DNA of 64,000 bases. It comes from Bacillota bacterium. GTDB taxonomy: Bacteria; Bacillota; Clostridia; Christensenellales; UMGS416. The notes beneath the pieces were generated by a model. It did no database searches. It worked only from the letters and a program-made list of their open reading frames with translations, and had not been told where the DNA came from. Made by a program: the position numbers and the translations under genes. The stretch lies in assembly GCA_023435705.1 (NCBI GenBank), contig JAEYRH010000012.1:1-64000 (forward strand). Direction: 5' to 3'. This document shows positions 58,411 through 64,000 of the stretch, piece after piece. Position 1 is the stretch's first letter. Each line of letters begins with the position of its first letter.

Positions 58411-58716
58411 CTACTCCCGCTCCACGACCGAATAGATCCCCGCAAGCTTGAGGATCCTGTCCATCTTGTCCGAAAGCCCCCGCACGGCCATGCTGCCGCC
58501 GATTTCCTTCACCTTTTTGTAGCGGCCCAGCACCACGCCGATGCCGGAGCTGTCCATAAATGTGAGCCGCGACATATCCAGCACGACCCTTCTGGCCGGC
58601 TTGCGGTTCAGCGCCTTGTCCAGCGTTTCGCGCACGTCGGCAGCGGCATGGTGATCCAGCTCTCCGGCCAGCCACGCCACCAGCACGCCCTCCTTTTCCT
58701 CCACCCGAACTGTCAA
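58411..58716 (-). CDS. spoIIAA: Anti-sigma-F factor antagonist
   Basis: This 101-aa STAS-domain protein starts at TTG 58716 after AAGGAGGG. The phosphorylated serine is in FMDSSGIGVVLGRYK (Ser57). Dephosphorylated SpoIIAA frees sigma-F from SpoIIAB in the forespore. The order spoIIAA-spoIIAB-sigF is the standard one. Confidence 0.96.
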   Translation of the reverse strand: MTVRVEEKEGVLVAWLAGELDHHAAADVRETLDKALNRKPARRVVLDMSRLTFMDSSGIGVVLGRYKKVKEIGGSMAVRGLSDKMDRILKLAGIYSVVERE

Positions 58717-58746
58717 AGGAATCCCTCCTTCCCCAAAGGCTAATCA

Positions 58747-58776
58747 GTATTCCATGGGGGCCCGGTGTTGCCCTGC
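58747..58776 (-). promoter_or_regulatory. Candidate sigma-H promoter of the spoIIA operon
   Basis: On the minus strand GCAGGGCAA (58768-58776) and ATGGAATAC (58747-58755) are 12 bp apart. This is close to the sigma-H consensus (RNAGGAWWW, 11-12 bp, RNNGAATWW), which drives spoIIA in Bacillus. It starts 30 bp upstream of the spoIIAA TTG. The rest of 58777-59075 shows no gene. Confidence 0.45.
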
Positions 58777-59075
58777 ATCGAAAGATGGGAGCTTTTGGCG
58801 CAACGTGCGGTTCGGCAAAAGCAGTCAAATTTCGTCACTGGCCGCACAGAGGGCGGCACTGCCGGAGCCCTTATACATACAAGTATTGACAGGTGTGGGG
58901 GGATGTATACATGAGGGATGCCAGCAAAATGAAAGGGCCTGCATTGAATGCATGCGCTGATGAACCTACAATGCGATTGCATCTGCGTGCCTATGGACAA
59001 TGCACTGACCACGCTGCACTGAACTATGCTAAAATAGCCATGTCGCAGCCACAATCAGCCAGCAGGAGAAAACAG

Positions 59076-60860
59076 ATGCAAAAGCACGTTTGGGAAACGG
59101 TGGAGATCACGCTGACCGCGCAAAACCAGTATGATAACCCCTATATGCAAGTGGACGTATGGGCAGACCTGACCGGGCCGGGGTTCCAAAGGCGCTGCTA
59201 TGGCTTCTGGGATGGCGGCAAGACGTTCCGCATCCGGATCTGCGCCACCTGCGCGGGCGACTGGGCCTATACAGTGGGCAGCAACACGCAGGACCCCGGG
59301 CTGAACGGTGCCAGCGGTTCCTTTTCTGCCATCGACTGGACGGAAGAGGAGAAACTGAAAAACCCCTGCCGCCGCGGCATGGTGGTGGCCACACCGAACC
59401 AGCACGGGTTCATGTATTCTGACGGCACCCCCGTCTACATCCTGGCGGACACCGTGTGGGCGGCGTTTACCTATCGATACCCATTGTATGATGATGAGAC
59501 TCCCCGCAAGATTGGGCCCGGTCTGGGATTGAAGGATGTCATTCGCGTGCGCAAGCAGCAGGGGTTCAACGCGATTGCGACGATCTCCGCTTTTGTGGGC
59601 TGGCAGGATGACGGATTGCCCAGCCGCATCGCGCTGGAGGATGGCACCGTGCTGCGCGACGGATGGAGAACCCCCGGCATCAGCAAGAAGTCGGAAGGCT
59701 ACTCCATCAAGGACATGCACAGCGACTTGGGAGAGCGGCCCTTCCTGTTTCCTGGGAAAATCCCCGGCTATGAGCAGGTCTTTCCCGATATGGAGCAGGT
59801 GAACCCCCTCTACTTTCAGGACCTTGACAAAAAAATGTACTGGCTGAACTCCCAGGGCTTCACCGTGTTTATGGAAACGGTCCGCCGCGATTGCAGCACG
59901 GCGTGGAAAAAATACTACTCCTGGCCGGATTCCTTTACCCGATATGTGCAATACCTTTTCGCCCGGTACCAAACCAACAATTGCCTCTACAGCCCGATCC
60001 ATTATGATTATGACCAGGCATCCATCCCCGGCAGGGACTACAACGAGCCGATCAACCTGGCCATTGACCGGCAAGGCAAGCCACCGTTTGGCACCATCTG
60101 CGGCTGCAACGCCAACGGCACGACACTGGCGGATTTCGGCCACACCGATGTGGCCAGATGGCTTGGCTTTCATCAAATCGGCAATTTTGACCGTGTGCAT
60201 GACCAATACTGGTATCTGACGCAAATCCATCAGCACAGAGACCCGGTCCCCGCGCTGAACGGCGAGCCCTACTATCCGGGAGACCTGTTTGGCGGCGGGC
60301 CGGACGACGTCCGCGTGTATCCCGACTGCCTGGAAGCGAACTACCGGTTTCGCAGCGGACTATATGGCAGCCTGCTCTCCGGCGGGCTGGCTGGTAATTT
60401 CTACGGCGCCAACGGCATGTGGGGCGGCGACATCGAGCCGGAGTCCACATTCAAGATCTGGGACGCGTTGGGGTATTCCTCAGGCTCCCAGGTGCAACAC
60501 GTCAACGCCTTCCTTCAGCCGCTGGAAGGGCGCTACGCTGAGCTGATTCCCGATGTGGAGCTTGTCACGCCAAACAAGGCAGGAGACCCGCAGGGGTTCC
60601 ACGGCTGGGCCTATTGCGCCAGAACCGGAGATTACAGCACGCTGCTGCTCTATTGCGAGGCACATTGCCCCAGGGTGGATGTGCGCGGCCTGGAATACGG
60701 TGCGGAGTATGAATTGCTGTGGTTTGACCCCCGCGAAGGGAAATGGATGGAAGACGCAACCGTCAGGACGATTGCATCGGATTGCCGCTGCCGCCTGCGT
60801 TTGCCGGTTTTCCCGAATGAAAAAGACTGGGGAATCCTGTTGAGGAAAGTTGGTCCGTAA
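59076..60860 (+). CDS. Glycoside-hydrolase-like protein (DUF5060/DUF4038 type)
   Basis: This 594-aa protein starts at ATG 59076 after CAGGAG. An N-terminal DUF5060-like beta-domain (VDVWADLTGPGFQRR, GDWAYTVGS) is followed by a DUF4038-like TIM-barrel part (QHGFMYSDGTPVYILADTVWAAF, RVRKQQGFNAIATI). Relatives act on plant sugars such as apiosyl or rhamnosyl units. No signal peptide is present, so it acts inside the cell, and no sugar transporter adjoins it. It ends 5 bp from the convergent hydrogenase gene. Confidence 0.83.
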   Translation: MQKHVWETVEITLTAQNQYDNPYMQVDVWADLTGPGFQRRCYGFWDGGKTFRIRICATCAGDWAYTVGSNTQDPGLNGASGSFSAIDWTEEEKLKNPCRRGMVVATPNQHGFMYSDGTPVYILADTVWAAFTYRYPLYDDETPRKIGPGLGLKDVIRVRKQQGFNAIATISAFVGWQDDGLPSRIALEDGTVLRDGWRTPGISKKSEGYSIKDMHSDLGERPFLFPGKIPGYEQVFPDMEQVNPLYFQDLDKKMYWLNSQGFTVFMETVRRDCSTAWKKYYSWPDSFTRYVQYLFARYQTNNCLYSPIHYDYDQASIPGRDYNEPINLAIDRQGKPPFGTICGCNANGTTLADFGHTDVARWLGFHQIGNFDRVHDQYWYLTQIHQHRDPVPALNGEPYYPGDLFGGGPDDVRVYPDCLEANYRFRSGLYGSLLSGGLAGNFYGANGMWGGDIEPESTFKIWDALGYSSGSQVQHVNAFLQPLEGRYAELIPDVELVTPNKAGDPQGFHGWAYCARTGDYSTLLLYCEAHCPRVDVRGLEYGAEYELLWFDPREGKWMEDATVRTIASDCRCRLRLPVFPNEKDWGILLRKVGP

Positions 60861-60865
60861 CCGGA

Positions 60866-62137
60866 TCAACTTTTCCCCTGCCCAAACTCCCTGGCAAACA
60901 TGCTATCCTCGCCCATCAGGCTCTCCACCGAGTCATACCCCAGCCTTTTCAAAAACTCAAAGGTGTAGGGGTTGTCCACCGGTGTGGCATAGCTTGCCGT
61001 CTCCCCATAATTATTCACATGCTGCCTGCCCAGCTCACGGTCTATCATTGCCTTGGGGCCGCCCACGCAGCCGCCGATGCACCCCATGCCCTCCAGGAAA
61101 TTGGCATCAATGTCGCCGGCCTGCACCCGCTCCAGCAGCGCCTTGCAGCCCTTCACTCCCTCAGCCTGAGTGGCTCTCAATGGAATATCGCGGTGGCCCT
61201 TTAATTTCACCAGGGTGTCTTCCACCGCCCGGCTCACGCCGCCGGTGCGGGCATAGATGCGCCCGGCGGTGCTGGAATGGTCACGCTCCTCGTCGGGCAG
61301 CGCCGCCACGTTAATCTCCATGATGTTGAGGATCTCCTCCACCTCCTGGAATGTGAGCACCACATCCACGGCGTCTGCAATGTCCGGCTCCTTCGCCTCA
61401 GCCTTTTTGGCTAGGCAGGGGCCGATGAACACAGTCTTGGCCTCCGGGTGCAGCTTCTTGATGGCCCGGCCGCAAGCCACCATCGGCGACACCGACGGCG
61501 GGATGTGGCTGGCCAGGGTGCTGTAGACCCGGCGAATCATCGCTACCCAGATGGGGCAGCAGCAGCTGGTGAGCAGGAAGTCCTTTTCATCCTTGATGAG
61601 CCGGTCAAACTCCAGCGCTTCCTTGAGGGTGAGGATGTCGGCAAACAACGCCACCTCTACCATGCCCTGGAAGCCCATCTTCTTGAACGCGTGGCGGAGC
61701 TTGCCCACGGTCACCTCTTCTGAAAACTGGCCGATGAAGGCTGGCGCGACCATCGCATAGACGGGCACGCGGCCTTCGCGCAGTGTCTCAAAGATCGGCA
61801 GAAGGTCGTGCCGTTCCTTGAGTTTGCCTTCGGTGCAGCTTTCGATGCACTCGGCGCAGCCCACGCAGTCCTCAGTGGAGATGATAATCTTGCCGTTTTC
61901 GTCGCGCTTGATGGCGGAGAACAGGCAGCCTAGCTGGCATTGGGAGGGTTCTTCGGCCCCGCAGCCGCAATCACCGGGCAAATGGACGACCGGCGCTTGG
62001 TTCTCAGGGTGCAGCAGCAACTCAAGCCCGGCCTCGGCTGCCTCCCGATGGCTTCGGAGCTCCCGCACGGTCTGGTCAAGGTGGTTATCGGCGGCAGCCT
62101 TCATCAGGTCGTGATACAGCTTATTGTATTGATCCAT
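60866..62137 (-). CDS. [FeFe] hydrogenase, group-B-like
   Basis: This 423-aa protein starts at ATG 62137 after GAGGGG. It has cysteines at 57, 59, 67, 71 and a standard ferredoxin motif at 91-101 (CxxCxxCxxxC) for Fe-S clusters. The H-cluster motifs are TSCCCPIW (190-197), GPCLAKK (239-245; MPC in most) and EGMGCIGGCVGG (349-360). TSCCCP is typical of the little-studied group B. It should oxidise or make H2, or act as a sensor. No hydrogenase maturation gene is nearby. Confidence 0.88.
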   Translation of the reverse strand: MDQYNKLYHDLMKAAADNHLDQTVRELRSHREAAEAGLELLLHPENQAPVVHLPGDCGCGAEEPSQCQLGCLFSAIKRDENGKIIISTEDCVGCAECIESCTEGKLKERHDLLPIFETLREGRVPVYAMVAPAFIGQFSEEVTVGKLRHAFKKMGFQGMVEVALFADILTLKEALEFDRLIKDEKDFLLTSCCCPIWVAMIRRVYSTLASHIPPSVSPMVACGRAIKKLHPEAKTVFIGPCLAKKAEAKEPDIADAVDVVLTFQEVEEILNIMEINVAALPDEERDHSSTAGRIYARTGGVSRAVEDTLVKLKGHRDIPLRATQAEGVKGCKALLERVQAGDIDANFLEGMGCIGGCVGGPKAMIDRELGRQHVNNYGETASYATPVDNPYTFEFLKRLGYDSVESLMGEDSMFAREFGQGKS

Positions 62138-62261
62138 AGGAGCCCCTCTTTCCCGTTTGCTGCACAATTTGCAGGAATATCCTACCATATTGGCGGGGCG
62201 GCAGGCAATGCAACCCCAAACATTTTGCATAGCATCGGCAGTTCCCATCCATGTTACACCC

Positions 62262-62933
62262 ATGGGCGATCAGGCAAATAAACAAATGGGGCAGCAACAT
62301 GCAGCAGTTGGCGTAGAGCACAGCAGCAAGGCTACGCTTTATCAAGAAATTGAACAGCACCTGCTGGAAGATGAATCGCCGTCAGTGTGGTTGAACCAGA
62401 TCCGGAAAGATCGGCGGTTTGAGGAGCATCCCTTCACAATGCTTTTAAAGCTTCGGGCCACGCCGCAGTCACCCAAGCACCACCCGGAGGGGTCGGTGTG
62501 GAACCACACGATGATGGTGGTGGACGAGGCCGCCAGGCGCAAAGGGGAAAGCCATAATCCCAGGGCCTTTCTCTGGGCAGCGCTGCTGCACGACGTGGGC
62601 AAGGCGCCCACTACCAAAATGCGCAAGGGTAAGCTCACCAGCTATGATCACGATAAGGTGGGCGCCGGGCTCGCACGGGAGTTTCTGCGGGAATTCACCG
62701 AAGACGAGGCATTCATCGAGCGAGTGTGCGGCCTGATCCTTTATCACATGCAGATTCTCTATGTGGAAAAGGGGCTTCCGCAGGCCGATCTGGAGGGCAT
62801 GCGCGCACACACAGACGCTAGCGAGGTGGCGCTGCTGGGGTTGTGCGACCGGCTGGGGAGAGGCGGGAGCGATGAAAAAAAGGAAGGTCAGATCATACAA
62901 TCATTTCTGGAAAGCACAAATAAATTAAACTAG
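62262..62933 (+). CDS. HD-domain phosphohydrolase
   Basis: This protein is 223 aa if begun at ATG 62262; no start has a strong ribosome binding site, so 62208 or 62286 are options. The HD motif is HDVGKAPTTK, with an upstream metal-binding histidine in VWNHTMMVVDEA and a late LILYHMQ. Such proteins cut phosphate esters, for example in nucleotides or cyclic dinucleotides. The substrate is unknown. It is divergent from the hydrogenase. Confidence 0.85.
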   Translation: MGDQANKQMGQQHAAVGVEHSSKATLYQEIEQHLLEDESPSVWLNQIRKDRRFEEHPFTMLLKLRATPQSPKHHPEGSVWNHTMMVVDEAARRKGESHNPRAFLWAALLHDVGKAPTTKMRKGKLTSYDHDKVGAGLAREFLREFTEDEAFIERVCGLILYHMQILYVEKGLPQADLEGMRAHTDASEVALLGLCDRLGRGGSDEKKEGQIIQSFLESTNKLN

Positions 62934-63177
62934 ACGCATCAGCCAAGCCGGTTTACCGATTTTGATGGTAAATACTGACCATGTTTGAAAACATTACCTT
63001 TCATATCTCTATTGAACATTTGATTGCACGAATATATGCTGAGTCGGTGTCAAAAGGGCTATCGCAAAGCATTGTTGGCAATCATTCCTAAGCCGACCAT
63101 CGCTTCGCGGCGGAACAACCAGCCCGTTGCGCGCGTCATAAAATCGCAATCATATTTTCAGGATCGGAGAACTATCC

Positions 63178-64000
63178 ATGACTAGAAAACCTCTTGCCCG
63201 CACAATGGCCTTGTGCCTGGCCCTCGCTATGCTCGCCGGCTGCTCGGCGCTGGCAGAGCCAGGCCACAGCACCGCACCAATAAAGACCGCCACAGCCGCA
63301 CCAACGGCCACAGCCACGCCTTCCCCACGCCCTGCGGCCACTCCATCACCCACGCCCACTCCTACGCCCACGCCAGCTCCCTCGCCCACGCCTACAACGG
63401 ACCCCTGGGCGGAGCACTTCACGAAAAGTGGCGCGTGGGTCACGGTGCCCAATCAGGACAAAGGTCCTTGGGACTACAAAGACGAAACGCTGAGTGTGCA
63501 CATTGAGCTGAAAAAGTTGGGGAAGACCCCATATTTCTTCGCGGAAATCTACACCCGCGGGCCGCTGCCCTTCGGCGGCTTTGCCTACAATGATACCAAG
63601 GGCAAAAAGAAGGCGCTGCCCTATCTGATCGCGCGGCAGAATGACGCCGTGCTGGGCATCACCGGCGATTATGTGACCCACTCCGGCAACCCAAAGGGTG
63701 TGATGATCCGGGGAGGCAAGGTGTATCACGACAAAAAGCAAGCCCCCACTCTGGCTGTGATGCCCGACGGGGAGCTCAAGGTTTATGAACCAGGCGAGGT
63801 GACCGCCAAGCAGCTTCTTGACATGGGCGTGAAGGACTCTTTTGCCTTCGGGCCGATCCTGGTGAAAGACGGCAAGGTGCATAAATCGGTGGCCACACAC
63901 AAGCTGCGTAATCATAACTGGCGGGCCAGCATCGGTATGGTGGAAAAGGGACACTACATCATCATCGTCAACCATGTGGGCGTGAGCCTGACGCAGCTGG
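63178..64000 (+). CDS. Lipoprotein with a phosphodiester glycosidase (NAGPA) domain, 3' truncated by the window
   Basis: The gene starts at ATG 63178 after CGGAGA and is open to the right edge (274 codons seen). A lipobox LAGC (Cys22) is followed by a Thr/Pro/Ala linker (about 33-65) with PTPTPTP-type repeats. The rest fits the NAGPA fold: LSVHIELKKLGKTPYFFAEIYT, AVLGITGDYVTHSGNPKGVMIRGGKVYHD and DSFAFGPILVKDG. Such proteins split GlcNAc-phosphodiester bonds on glycans. The gap 62934-63177 before it shows no gene. Confidence 0.88.
   Translation, partial: MTRKPLARTMALCLALAMLAGCSALAEPGHSTAPIKTATAAPTATATPSPRPAATPSPTPTPTPTPAPSPTPTTDPWAEHFTKSGAWVTVPNQDKGPWDYKDETLSVHIELKKLGKTPYFFAEIYTRGPLPFGGFAYNDTKGKKKALPYLIARQNDAVLGITGDYVTHSGNPKGVMIRGGKVYHDKKQAPTLAVMPDGELKVYEPGEVTAKQLLDMGVKDSFAFGPILVKDGKVHKSVATHKLRNHNWRASIGMVEKGHYIIIVNHVGVSLTQL

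Noticed and set aside
58893..59075. Longer N-terminus for the glycoside-hydrolase-like protein
   Set aside because: The 61 upstream codons lack domain similarity and a ribosome binding site; CAGGAG precedes ATG 59076.
1..64000. tRNA or rRNA genes
   Set aside because: No T-loop plus acceptor-stem pairs or conserved rRNA segments were recognised on either strand; a dedicated tRNA scan would be decisive.

Overview
The window reads as a chromosomal segment of a spore-forming, anaerobic member of the Clostridia with a fairly high G+C content. The evidence is the spoIIAA-spoIIAB-sigF sporulation operon, a spoVAC-spoVAD-spoVAE cluster, the SCIFF peptide with its radical SAM maturase (a near-universal clostridial marker), a group-B-like [FeFe] hydrogenase and typical Gram-positive ribosome binding sites. 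No rRNA, tRNA, CRISPR array, phage or insertion sequence was found.

Layout. 1-4600: a four-gene plus-strand operon of two tandem lipoprotein paralogues, a radical SAM/SPASM enzyme and a large permease-like membrane protein. I do not recognise this as a described system, and it is the most interesting locus here. 4600-13000: housekeeping and accessory genes (tyrS, a YigZ-like protein, a Phd/RelE-type toxin-antitoxin pair, an ABC-F ATPase, GNAT and DHFR-like proteins, a gamma carbonic anhydrase, an FMN-dependent dehydrogenase). 13000-15350: SCIFF system (scfA peptide, mgtC, scfB). 15350-23220: minus-strand run with a DUF815 ATPase, an EamA transporter, a peptide-type solute-binding lipoprotein, a lytic transglycosylase, coaE and polA. 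23400-38200: mixed small genes, rplS, lysS, greA, mutY, two EamA transporters and several A+T-rich orphan genes. 38500-40800: an LDH-family dehydrogenase followed by malic enzyme. 40900-50800: regulators, two polysaccharide deacetylases, topB with an rRNA pseudouridine synthase, and a third distant lipoprotein paralogue. 50900-58700: a DtxR-type regulator, msrA-msrB, an SDR, then spoVA and spoIIA separated by an inserted plus-strand gene. 58700-64000: a glycoside-hydrolase-like protein, a hydrogenase, an HD phosphohydrolase and a truncated phosphodiester glycosidase lipoprotein.

Several gene starts were moved to the ATG, GTG or TTG that follows a good Shine-Dalgarno sequence. Three genes not obvious from long open frames are reported: the 45-residue SCIFF peptide (15207-15344), a 56-residue single-span membrane protein that heads the spoVA operon (55379-55549), and the truncated lipoprotein at the right edge. 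Intergenic regions carry several families of palindromic repeats. One family keeps a TTC triloop while its stem bases co-vary, and one copy supplies the ribosome binding site of coaE. All functional assignments rest on reading motifs by eye; no database search was run.
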